A stretch of DNA of 46,111 nucleotides, taken from the NCBI GenBank assembly GCA_009827215.1, contig WUAJ01000001.1, positions 1 to 46,111 on the forward strand, read 5' to 3'. The notes below the pieces were generated by a model that was not told where the DNA came from, made no database searches, and saw only the letters and a program-made list of their open reading frames with translations. Each line of letters starts with the position of its first letter. Positions within the stretch are counted from its first letter, which is position 1. Shown here piece by piece: positions 1 to 7,263 of this stretch. The translations under genes and the position numbers were made by a program. Origin of the DNA: Phycisphaeraceae bacterium (GTDB lineage: Bacteria; Planctomycetota; Phycisphaerae; Phycisphaerales; UBA1924).

Positions 1-10
1 CTTCCGATCT
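1..10. other. Probable residual sequencing adapter
   Basis: The first ten bases, CTTCCGATCT, are identical to the 3' end of the Illumina TruSeq adapter (which ends GCTCTTCCGATCT). The match sits exactly at base 1, as expected if the window begins at an untrimmed contig end. No gene is affected. Because GATC is very common in this genome, a chance match cannot be excluded. Confidence 0.5.
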
Positions 11-34
11 GCTCCGCGAGCGGTCAAAGCGATC

Positions 35-337
35 TCAACGGACGGCTTTGAGCTTCTCGCGATGGTCATGGAGTTGTCGATCCGCTTTGGTGACCACCTC
101 GTCGATGATGTCATAGACATCGCTGCCCTCGGCTTTGGCGATGAAGTCCTCATGACGCTCCACATCAACAGTCAGTTCCACAGCGTACTGCTCCTTGGTG
201 GGGCTCTCTTTCCAGATGCGGAAATCGATCTGCTGGACGAAACTGCTGTATGTATCGAGTTTTTCGGCCTTCTTCTCGGCGTGGAGCCGGATTGGGTCGG
301 TGATTTCAAACTGACGCCCTACGACATTGATTCGCAT
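35..337 (-). CDS. hpf: Short ribosome hibernation promoting factor (HPF/RaiA family)
   Basis: A 100-residue protein of the HPF/YfiA family, which binds the 30S decoding region and silences ribosomes in slow growth. The protein opens MRINVVGRQFEITDPIR and carries the family's pattern of a basic helix (HAEKKAEKLDTY) and a beta strand that ends in an acidic C-terminal helix (DVYDIIDEVVTKADRQL). Only the N-terminal domain is present, so this is the short form without the dimerising C-terminal domain of long HPF. An in-frame extension to 391 exists, but the start at 337 is preceded by AAGGAG with 6-nt spacing. It is transcribed away from the ABC permease, and a sigma70-like promoter with an inverted repeat lies upstream. 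The gene downstream lies outside the window. Confidence 0.88.
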   Translation of the reverse strand: MRINVVGRQFEITDPIRLHAEKKAEKLDTYSSFVQQIDFRIWKESPTKEQYAVELTVDVERHEDFIAKAEGSDVYDIIDEVVTKADRQLHDHREKLKAVR

Positions 338-389
338 GTGCACTCCTTGTGGGCTGGGGGCACGCCTCTTGCACGCCCGGTCATACTCC

Positions 390-418
390 ATTCTAGGGGA
401 TCAACCCTGCTGATCCAA
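390..418 (-). promoter_or_regulatory. Promoter of hpf with operator-like inverted repeat
   Basis: On the minus strand there is TTGGAT (413-418), a 17-nt spacer and TAGAAT (390-395), a good sigma70-type match. The spacer carries the inverted repeat GGATCA-N7-TGATCC (398-416), placed where a repressor would block RNA polymerase. The promoter strength and any regulator are inferred only. Confidence 0.5.
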
Positions 419-479
419 GCCCCAAATTGAGACACAATCCGCGAACACAAACTCGATGCACAAGCCGATGAGCCCCCCC

Positions 480-493
480 TAGACTTGGTCCCT
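480..493 (+). promoter_or_regulatory. Leaderless-type -10 for ABC permease
   Basis: TAGACT (480-485) lies 8 nt before the ATG at 494. No Shine-Dalgarno is visible between them, so transcription would begin at or next to the start codon. The same arrangement recurs at other genes in the window. Confidence 0.45.
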
Positions 494-2221
494 ATGTCCG
501 CAAAGTCTCTCAGAAATCTGATCCAGTACAGCATCCTTCTGATGCTCCTGACCCTGCTAGGACTCTTCCTGCTCTACCCCATCGCGCTGACTGTGCGAGG
601 TGGATTCGCGGAGGACCCGGCGACTGGAACTGGATGGACGCTCGACCATCTGCGTTTGGTCTTCGAAGATCCCCTGCAGATCACTGGACTCATCAACTCG
701 CTCAAGATCGCGATCGCGGTCACGACCACTTGCATCATCATCTCGCTCCCGCTCGCGACACTGAGCGCGCGATTTACTTTCCCTGGAAAGAAGATCCTCA
801 ACGCCGCGATCTTGGTGCCGTTGATCCTCCCTCCGTTTGTCGGCGCGATCGGGATCAGCAAGCTCATGGGACGCGAGGGCGCGCTCAACGCGATGCTCGG
901 CACCGACTGGGATCTGCTCGGCAATGGGAAGTTTTGGGGAGTGGTCATCGTCGAAGCGCTCCACCTCTATCCGATTATCTATCTGAACACAGTCGCTTCG
1001 CTCGCGAACCTTGATCCGGCGCTCGATGAGTCTGCCGAGAACCTCGGGGCGGGAGGGTGGAAGCGGTTCTTCAAGATCACGCTGCCGTTGATCCGTCCGG
1101 GATTGTTTGCGGGATCGACGATCGTGTTTATCTGGAGCTTCACAGAGCTCGGCACACCGTTGATGTTCGATTACTCGACCGTGACTCCGGTGCAGATTTT
1201 CTACGGCTTGAAAGAAGTGCAGAACAACGCCGAGCCATATGCACTCACGCTTGTGCTGCTCTTTTCAGCGATCATGATCTACATCCTCGGCAAGCTCGTG
1301 TTTGGACGCAAGGGGTACGCGATGTATTCCAAAGCATCGCGTGCCGGAGGGGAGACCCCACTCAAGCCGTTCTGGGGATTCATGGCGACCATCGCTTTTG
1401 GAGCCGTCACTGTACTCGCGTTGATGCCGCATATCGGCGTGGTGCTGACCTCGCTCGCTGAGCCGGGTTCGTGGTACTCATCAGCGCTTCCTGAATCGCT
1501 CACCTTCTCCCACTTCGAGCAGGCGTTGACTGCCGGAGAATCCTTCAACTCGATCAAGAACTCGCTGATCCTGTCGCTCCTCGCGATGATCCTCAACATG
1601 GGATTCGGTGTCCTGATCGGATACATCCTCGTCCGCACCAAGGTCATCGGACGCGGACTGCTCGATTCGCTCTGCATGCTCCCGCTCGCGGTGCCTGGAC
1701 TGGTGATGGCGTTCGGATATGTCGCGATGACGCTCCGCTTCCCGTTCGGCGCAGGCGATCCACTCGAGGGCACGCTCGCGGTCTTTGGGACCGATCCCAA
1801 TCCCTTCCCGCTATTGATCATCGCGTACGCGGTGCGTCGCTTGCCGTATATCGAGCGTTCGGCGGTCGCGGGACTGGGGCAGACATCGGGCGAGCTTGAG
1901 GAAGCCGCGGTGGATCTGAGCCCAACGCGCGTCGCAGCGGTCCGCAAGATCATCGTCCCGCTCATCATGGCGAATCTGATCGCGGGCGGATTGCTCGTGT
2001 TCAGCTTCTCGATGCTCGAAGTTTCCGACTCGCTGATCCTCGCGCAGCGGAGCGATCACTTCCCGATCACCAAAATGATTTACGAGTTCACGAACCGACT
2101 GGGCGATGGACAGTACATTGCATCAGCGATGGGTGTCTGGGGCATGACGCTCCTTACGGTCACGCTCGTGGGCTCATCGGTGATGATGGGCAAGAAGCTC
2201 GGGTCGATCTTTAGGGTGTGA
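494..2221 (+). CDS. ABC transporter permease, duplicated FbpB/ThiP type
   Basis: A 575-residue inner-membrane protein made of two fused binding-protein-dependent permease domains, about a dozen hydrophobic segments in total. Each half has the EAA-type loop that docks the ATPase: ESAENLGAGGWKRFFKITLP in the first half and a related EEAAVDLSPTRVAAVRKI segment in the second. This layout is typical of Fe(III) and thiamine/sulfate-like uptake permeases (FbpB/ThiP). The substrate cannot be read from the sequence. No matching ATPase or periplasmic binding protein gene is adjacent, so partners must be encoded elsewhere. I chose ATG 494 over an in-frame TTG at 485 because the TTG lies within the -10 hexamer. 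The stop is 3 nt before the GNAT start, so the two genes are probably cotranscribed. Confidence 0.85.
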   Translation: MSAKSLRNLIQYSILLMLLTLLGLFLLYPIALTVRGGFAEDPATGTGWTLDHLRLVFEDPLQITGLINSLKIAIAVTTTCIIISLPLATLSARFTFPGKKILNAAILVPLILPPFVGAIGISKLMGREGALNAMLGTDWDLLGNGKFWGVVIVEALHLYPIIYLNTVASLANLDPALDESAENLGAGGWKRFFKITLPLIRPGLFAGSTIVFIWSFTELGTPLMFDYSTVTPVQIFYGLKEVQNNAEPYALTLVLLFSAIMIYILGKLVFGRKGYAMYSKASRAGGETPLKPFWGFMATIAFGAVTVLALMPHIGVVLTSLAEPGSWYSSALPESLTFSHFEQALTAGESFNSIKNSLILSLLAMILNMGFGVLIGYILVRTKVIGRGLLDSLCMLPLAVPGLVMAFGYVAMTLRFPFGAGDPLEGTLAVFGTDPNPFPLLIIAYAVRRLPYIERSAVAGLGQTSGELEEAAVDLSPTRVAAVRKIIVPLIMANLIAGGLLVFSFSMLEVSDSLILAQRSDHFPITKMIYEFTNRLGDGQYIASAMGVWGMTLLTVTLVGSSVMMGKKLGSIFRV

Positions 2222-2224
2222 GCT

Positions 2225-2776
2225 ATGAATATCCGATTGACACAGTCCGATGACGTCCCCTCGATCACGGCTCTGCTCAATCACGAGATCGAGCACAACA
2301 CCGCACACTTCGGAACACACCCCGAACTCGAATCGACCATCCAAACGCAGCTCAATAGCGCGGGCGATCGGTTCCCCTGGTACACCGCGCTCGATGACGA
2401 CGGCTCATTCCTCGGATTCGCCAAGTCCGGGCCTTGGTCCCCGCGCGGCGGGTACAACTGGACCGCGGAGATCACCATCTACCTCACTCCAAGCGCCAGA
2501 GGACGCGGGATCGGCAGGGTGCTTTACGATCGTCTGCTCGATACACTCCGCGCCCAGCGCTTCCAGATCATCGTCGCGGGAGTCGCGGAACCCAATCCCG
2601 CGAGCGTCAAGCTCCATCAATCCATCGGGATGGAGCGGACAGGGTACAACAAGTCCATGGGGTACAAGCACGGCGAGTGGATCGATGTGGGGTACTACCA
2701 GATGATCCTCGGCGATCTTTCTAATCCCCCACCCCCTGTCCTGAGCGTCAGCGAGGCACTGAGCACGCTGGAGTGA
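2225..2776 (+). CDS. GNAT family N-acetyltransferase, phosphinothricin acetyltransferase-like
   Basis: A 183-residue cytosolic acetyl-CoA-dependent N-acetyltransferase. The acetyl-CoA pyrophosphate loop is RGRGIGRVLYDRLL in the middle of the protein. It is followed by GVAEPNPASVKLHQSIGM, the typical motif of the Pat/Bar (phosphinothricin/methionine sulfone acetyltransferase) branch. The real substrate is unknown; family members often act on small amino acid analogues or toxic by-products. It starts 3 nt after the ABC permease stop, so it is translationally linked to it; the only ribosome-binding candidate is a weak AGGGTG. Its TGA stop abuts the -10 hexamer of the next gene. Confidence 0.85.
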   Translation: MNIRLTQSDDVPSITALLNHEIEHNTAHFGTHPELESTIQTQLNSAGDRFPWYTALDDDGSFLGFAKSGPWSPRGGYNWTAEITIYLTPSARGRGIGRVLYDRLLDTLRAQRFQIIVAGVAEPNPASVKLHQSIGMERTGYNKSMGYKHGEWIDVGYYQMILGDLSNPPPPVLSVSEALSTLE

Positions 2777-2788
2777 TACACTCGTCCC
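2774..2788 (+). promoter_or_regulatory. Extended -10 built on a stop codon; leaderless-type
   Basis: The stop TGA of the GNAT gene (2774-2776) is directly followed by TACACT (2777-2782), giving a perfect TGn-TACACT extended -10. The ATG of the next gene follows 6 nt later at 2789, without a Shine-Dalgarno. No -35 is visible. Confidence 0.5.
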
Positions 2789-3412
2789 ATGCTCGATCCC
2801 AACGACAGCACGCTCCTCCGCGCCACGCACATCCTACGCAGCGCGTGGACCGCGACGCTGCTGTATGACGAATCCCCGTTTGACACCAAGTGCATGATCG
2901 ATCCCAAGACCGGATCATTCATCGTCGCGATTATGGATGAGGCGCTGGATGCGAGAGACATCACCCTCGCGTGTCCGCGTGATTCGTTCGACTCGCGCGT
3001 GCGGATCGCTGTGGATCTGAGCAACGATGTCAGCGAGGAGCAGAGCGACCGATTCACAGCGTACCACCTCCCCGCGACCACCCCGCTGCTCGCTGTCGCG
3101 ACCTACGAGTACGCGAAGCTCGATTCGGGAGAGGTCGTCACTCCGGAGAACTGCCCGCTCGTCAATCCGCTGGTCTCGGTCATGGGATCGCTGTGCAAAG
3201 CACTCAACTCGGACCGCGATCGACTGTCGCGTCTGTGCGAAAAGCTTTCGGGAGTCGAGCACGAATCGCCGCTGGCCGTCGGGGTGGACGATACGGGCAT
3301 CGACATCCGCGCCAGCTTCGGTCTTGTTCGTCTCAAGCTTCCGTCCATGATTTCCGATCCCGAATCCGCGCTCGACTCGGTCAACGCGCTCCTGGAGTCG
3401 TGCGATGCGTGA
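2789..3412 (+). CDS. Conserved hypothetical protein
   Basis: A 207-residue soluble protein with no signal peptide or membrane segment. I do not recognise the family with confidence. The order of short strands (SAWTATLLYD, TGSFIVAIMDEAL, DITLACPRDSF, RVRIAVDLS) is loosely reminiscent of split-barrel flavin-binding or DUF2470-like proteins, but no diagnostic motif is present, so this is only a guess. It starts from a leaderless-type promoter. Its 3' end overlaps the amidohydrolase start (ATG 3405, TGA 3410-3412), which suggests coupled translation and a shared role with that enzyme. Confidence 0.7.
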   Translation: MLDPNDSTLLRATHILRSAWTATLLYDESPFDTKCMIDPKTGSFIVAIMDEALDARDITLACPRDSFDSRVRIAVDLSNDVSEEQSDRFTAYHLPATTPLLAVATYEYAKLDSGEVVTPENCPLVNPLVSVMGSLCKALNSDRDRLSRLCEKLSGVEHESPLAVGVDDTGIDIRASFGLVRLKLPSMISDPESALDSVNALLESCDA

Positions 3413-4634
3413 GGCGCACGCGCACATCTTTCAGCTTGGTCGATCGTTGACGATGCTCGACTGCTCGCAGTGCACATCGCGCGAGGCGATGATCGAAGCG
3501 ATCGCTGAGCACAGCCAAACCCTCAAACCCGATCAATGGGTCCTCGCACACAGCGCTCGTCCAGAGGCATGGAGTGATACTCGCTGGCCATCGCGTCAGG
3601 AGCTTGACCACGCGGCGGATGGCCGTCCTGTGTGCGCGTGGTGCTTCGATTACCACGCGCTTGTCGCTTCGAGCAGCGCTCTTGAGCACGCGAAGATTGA
3701 TCAGCAAACGACAATCGATCGCGGGATCATCGAGCTTTCGCACGACGGTACCCCGACCGGTGTCCTCTACGAACTCGCGGCACTGCGCCTCTGGGACTCT
3801 GTCCCCGAGCCCGATGCCGATGCTCGCAAGTCACTCGTGCTCAGCGCGTGCATGCACCTCGAAGCACTGGGATTCAACGAAGTCCACGATCTCAAGTCCC
3901 AGACTTGGCTCGGACCGCTGCTCGCAGAGCTCCGCAACGAAAGGCAGACCACTCTCTCGTTCGAACTCTTCCCGCTGATCCCCGATCTGGAAGCGACACT
4001 CGCGACGCGCGATCAGTGGGAATCGGATCAGCTCAAGCTCGCGGGAACGAAGATCTTCACCGACGGCACACTCAACTCGCGCACAGCGTGGATGCTTGAG
4101 CCGTACACCGATACGAGGACCACTGGCACCCCGATGATGACCCCATCGGAGATCGACGACGCGATGATGCTGAGCAAATCCCAAGGCCTGCCCGTCGCGG
4201 CGCACGCGATCGGGGACGGCGCAGTCCGCGCGGTCCTCGATTCGATCGAGCGCACGCAGTGCACGAACATGGGCGCGCGGATCGAGCATCTGGAGCTGGT
4301 CCACGATGAGGACATCACGAGGTTCGCTCAGCTCGGGGTGATCGCGTCAGTGCAGCCTTGCCATCTGCTTCCCGATATTGAGAGCTTGCGTGCGTGCTTG
4401 AGTGATCGTTTGGATCGTGTGCTCCCGCTGCGTTCGCTGCTTGAATCGGGATTGATCGCGGGAGAGTCGTTGCTGTTTGGTTCTGATGTCCCCATTGTCC
4501 GCGCCAACCACGAGGACTCATTGCAAGCCGCGATGCACCGCCGGCGCGTCGACATGGATGAATCGGAAGCGATCGGATTCGACCAGCGGCTCACGGAACG
4601 CGAATCGCTCGCGTGCTTTGGCAACTCTAGTTGA
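3405..4634 (+). CDS. Amidohydrolase family protein (YtcJ-like, amidohydrolase_3)
   Basis: A 409-residue metal-dependent hydrolase of the YtcJ-like amidohydrolase superfamily. Visible ligands are HAH at residues 5-7, the probable carboxylated lysine K216 in GTKIFTDGTL, H267 in AAHAIGDGA, H294 in RIEHLELV and D361 in FGSDVPI. All metal-site positions are therefore present. The protein begins almost at the HxH motif and lacks the N-terminal part of the beta-sandwich that usually precedes it; family members are commonly about 530-560 residues. The start is fixed by the 8-nt overlap with the upstream gene. The 3' end overlaps the convergent histidine kinase gene by 8 bp. The substrate is unknown. 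Confidence 0.82.
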   Translation: MREAHAHIFQLGRSLTMLDCSQCTSREAMIEAIAEHSQTLKPDQWVLAHSARPEAWSDTRWPSRQELDHAADGRPVCAWCFDYHALVASSSALEHAKIDQQTTIDRGIIELSHDGTPTGVLYELAALRLWDSVPEPDADARKSLVLSACMHLEALGFNEVHDLKSQTWLGPLLAELRNERQTTLSFELFPLIPDLEATLATRDQWESDQLKLAGTKIFTDGTLNSRTAWMLEPYTDTRTTGTPMMTPSEIDDAMMLSKSQGLPVAAHAIGDGAVRAVLDSIERTQCTNMGARIEHLELVHDEDITRFAQLGVIASVQPCHLLPDIESLRACLSDRLDRVLPLRSLLESGLIAGESLLFGSDVPIVRANHEDSLQAAMHRRRVDMDESEAIGFDQRLTERESLACFGNSS

Positions 4635-6528
4635 GCGGGATACGGAGCTCGAACTCCGCGCCGTGCCCTCGCTTGCGGACGAGCGACAGGTCACCCCCCA
4701 TCTCGATCGCAAGACCACGCGAGAGCGCCAATCCCAATCCAAGTCCGGAACGATCACGCATGGTTCCTGATGAACCACGCACGAACTCGCCGAAGATTTT
4801 GCGTCGATCGCGCGCCGGGACGCCCGGGCCGTGATCCGCGACGACGAGCAGCAATGAGTCGAATGCGACGGATGCATCGAGGTGCACGCGCAGATCGCGT
4901 TCTTCTTCGCTATCCCCGTCGCTGTTCCCGTCCCCCCCGGCGTATTTACACGCGTTGTCCATCAGGTTCATCACGATGCGTTCCACAGCGTGCGGATCCA
5001 GCGTCATCGTGCGCTCCGCGTCATCAGATGTGGAATCTGAGACGATGAGGTCCATCCCGAACTGCTCACCAAGGCGCGACATCGGCGGGACAATCCGCGC
5101 CATCATCTCTCCGACGCTGAGCGTCTGCTCGCCTTTGGGTTTGTCCTTGATGCCTTTCTGTCGCGAGATGCGCGCGTACTCGAGGACGTTCTCCACGATG
5201 CCTGTCAATCGATCGGACTCGCGTTTGAGAGTGTTCAGGTAGTCCTTGCGGACCGCTTCGTCAGTGACCATCCCGTCCGCGAGCATCTGAGAATACAAAC
5301 GGAACGTCGTCAGCGGCGTTCGGAGTTCGTGTGTCACCGCGCCCACAAAACGACCTCGTCGCGCCGAGAGCGTGAGCACTGTTCGCAGCACGATCCCCAC
5401 CGCGATCATCGCGCCGATGACCGCGATCCAGGTCACCATCATCGCAAAGATCGCGGGCGTGATCGAGTCCCCCTCGACCGCGATCGCTCCGCCGGGATGA
5501 AACGAGACGGGGATGGTTGCGAGGCGATAGCTGCTCGTCGCGGACTTGCTCTGAGGCTGCTCGACACGGATCGGTTGGAGCGTTGATGTCGGGAGCAGGT
5601 CCTCGATCGCGAGAATCAAATCACGCGAGAGCGTGGGCCAATCCAGCAGCACCCCCTGGACGATGTTCCGCCCGTCTTGATTGATCGTTCGTGTGAGGAC
5701 AAGCTCGGTCACGCCGTCGTCTCCGACGACCCAGCGTGGTTCGATCGCTCCGATCGAGACGGATGGAGCCCCTCCCACAATCACTTGATCCATGTCATTC
5801 GCGATGAACGCTTGCGGATCTGCTCGCGCGGCGCTCATTGATTCAATAAGCTCGCTAGATTGCTCGACTTCAGCACGCTCTGGTACGTTGCTCAACTCGT
5901 CGCTCTTGCGCGAGGCGCGTTTGTACTGCGCCAGATCCGCGATCTGCTGACGCGCCAGGTAATCCGCTTCCGATGCTGATTCGCTCTGAAGAACAACTCC
6001 GCTCCCGGCGGGATTTGATACAGCCGGTGTTTCCTCTTTGTTCTCGCGGGATTCGACATCTGCATCTGAATCATTCAAGGCGATGTCGTCGCTGTACCCC
6101 CTGGAGTTCTCCGCGACCTCCACAGCTCGGTCCAGCGTGCCCTTCGCTTGACCGCTCTCGTCGATCTCGAAGTATCCGACGTTGTACGAACCGCTATCGA
6201 TCCCGTTCCGTACGATATCTTGCATTCCCGGATCGTCGTGGCGCGCGTCGCTCGCAAATCCGTCGTCGAGCTTTGGCTGACTCTCTCCGATGAGGACTTT
6301 GTAATCCTGAACGGGACGAGCCGCTTCGAGCGCGATCATCGGTGCTAATCGAGAGTCCATGCGCCACAGCGCGAGTCGGATGACTTCTTGTCGCTGGTTC
6401 TCGGCGCGTGCCGTCGCGTTGCGTTCCTCGAGGATGTAGACTCGTGCACTCGCCCACCCAAGCACGGCGACGATGAGCAGCACCCCCGACCAGAACGCGA
6501 TCCAGAGCTTGTGACGAGCGGGATTCAC
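4627..6528 (-). CDS. Sensor histidine kinase with long extracytoplasmic domain
   Basis: A 633-residue membrane kinase. Segment 1 spans about residues 8-30 and segment 2 about 360-387. Between them lies an extracytoplasmic region of roughly 330 residues, rich in Ser, Asp and Glu, that matches no sensor domain I recognise. The HisKA motif is GAVTHELRTPLTTF with the phospho-accepting His at about residue 400. The ATPase domain follows, with N box NLMDNACKYAGG, DHGPGVP and GLGLGLALSRG. There is no clear HAMP domain. The ATG overlaps the stop of the response regulator (ATGA), so the two form a translationally coupled two-component system. It is the last gene of the VWA-DUF4139-regulator-kinase operon. 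Confidence 0.9.
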   Translation of the reverse strand: MNPARHKLWIAFWSGVLLIVAVLGWASARVYILEERNATARAENQRQEVIRLALWRMDSRLAPMIALEAARPVQDYKVLIGESQPKLDDGFASDARHDDPGMQDIVRNGIDSGSYNVGYFEIDESGQAKGTLDRAVEVAENSRGYSDDIALNDSDADVESRENKEETPAVSNPAGSGVVLQSESASEADYLARQQIADLAQYKRASRKSDELSNVPERAEVEQSSELIESMSAARADPQAFIANDMDQVIVGGAPSVSIGAIEPRWVVGDDGVTELVLTRTINQDGRNIVQGVLLDWPTLSRDLILAIEDLLPTSTLQPIRVEQPQSKSATSSYRLATIPVSFHPGGAIAVEGDSITPAIFAMMVTWIAVIGAMIAVGIVLRTVLTLSARRGRFVGAVTHELRTPLTTFRLYSQMLADGMVTDEAVRKDYLNTLKRESDRLTGIVENVLEYARISRQKGIKDKPKGEQTLSVGEMMARIVPPMSRLGEQFGMDLIVSDSTSDDAERTMTLDPHAVERIVMNLMDNACKYAGGDGNSDGDSEEERDLRVHLDASVAFDSLLLVVADHGPGVPARDRRKIFGEFVRGSSGTMRDRSGLGLGLALSRGLAIEMGGDLSLVRKRGHGAEFELRIPLN

Positions 6529-7235
6529 GAGTCATCCCCATCCGGATCCGCGAGCATGTAGCCCTTGCCTCGCACGGTTTTGATGACCTCGGGATTCGAT
6601 GGATCGTCTCCGAGCGATTCGCGGATGCGCGCGATCGCCATGTCCACCGTTCGAGTGTGCGTCCCGCGCGGATCGACTCCCCAGACTTTCTGCAATAGCT
6701 CGTCGCGCGAGACCGCTCGTCCGGGATTGGACGCAAGGAAACCGATGACCTCCGCCTCGCGTTCGGTGAGCGTCAATCGCGTCCCATCGCTGAGCACGGC
6801 TTCTCGGCGGTCAAAGTCCAGCTGTCGCCCCGCGATGGTGATCTTCTTCCGCTGCGATGGACGAGCGGGAACGCGCCGGAAGACCGCTTCGATCCGCGCG
6901 ATCAGCTCGTCAAGCGAGAACGGCTTGACAATGTAATCGTCCGCGCCGAGCTTGAGTCCTCCGATGCGATCCGTCTCCTCGCCTCGTGCAGTGAGGAATA
7001 TCACAGGGACACCGGGTTTGGGTTTGCGGAGTTCCTTGAGCACCGCGAGCCCGTCCATTTTGGGCATCATGATGTCGAGCAGCACGAGGTCCGCGTCGAC
7101 GCTCAGGCAGAGCTCTAAGCCCTGCTGACCATCGCTTGCTTCGTGGACGGTGTATCCCGAGAACGACAACGCATCGACCAAGCCGCGCCTGATCGAGTCG
7201 TCGTCCTCCACAACCACCAATACACCTTGTGACAT
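6525..7235 (-). CDS. OmpR/PhoB-family response regulator
   Basis: A 236-residue two-domain regulator. The receiver domain shows the acidic pocket EDDDS (residues 10-14), the phospho-acceptor D54 in LLDIMMPKMDG, and the switch residues LTARG and VKPFS. The C-terminal winged helix has TLTEREAEVIGFLA, THTRTVDMAIARIR and the wing TVRGKGYML. Proteins of this type usually bind direct repeats spaced 10-11 bp. Such an array stands upstream of this operon at 10135-10199. AAGGAG precedes the ATG with 6-nt spacing. It lies 28 nt after the DUF4139 gene and overlaps the kinase gene by 4 nt. Confidence 0.92.
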   Translation of the reverse strand: MSQGVLVVVEDDDSIRRGLVDALSFSGYTVHEASDGQQGLELCLSVDADLVLLDIMMPKMDGLAVLKELRKPKPGVPVIFLTARGEETDRIGGLKLGADDYIVKPFSLDELIARIEAVFRRVPARPSQRKKITIAGRQLDFDRREAVLSDGTRLTLTEREAEVIGFLASNPGRAVSRDELLQKVWGVDPRGTHTRTVDMAIARIRESLGDDPSNPEVIKTVRGKGYMLADPDGDDS

Positions 7236-7263
7236 GCAATCTCCTTATCGCACTGACGAGAGT

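Noticed and set aside
1279..1968. 229-codon minus-strand frame within the ABC permease
   Set aside because: Shadow frame: Ser/Arg/Pro-rich, no motif, and the plus-strand permease is clear over its full length.
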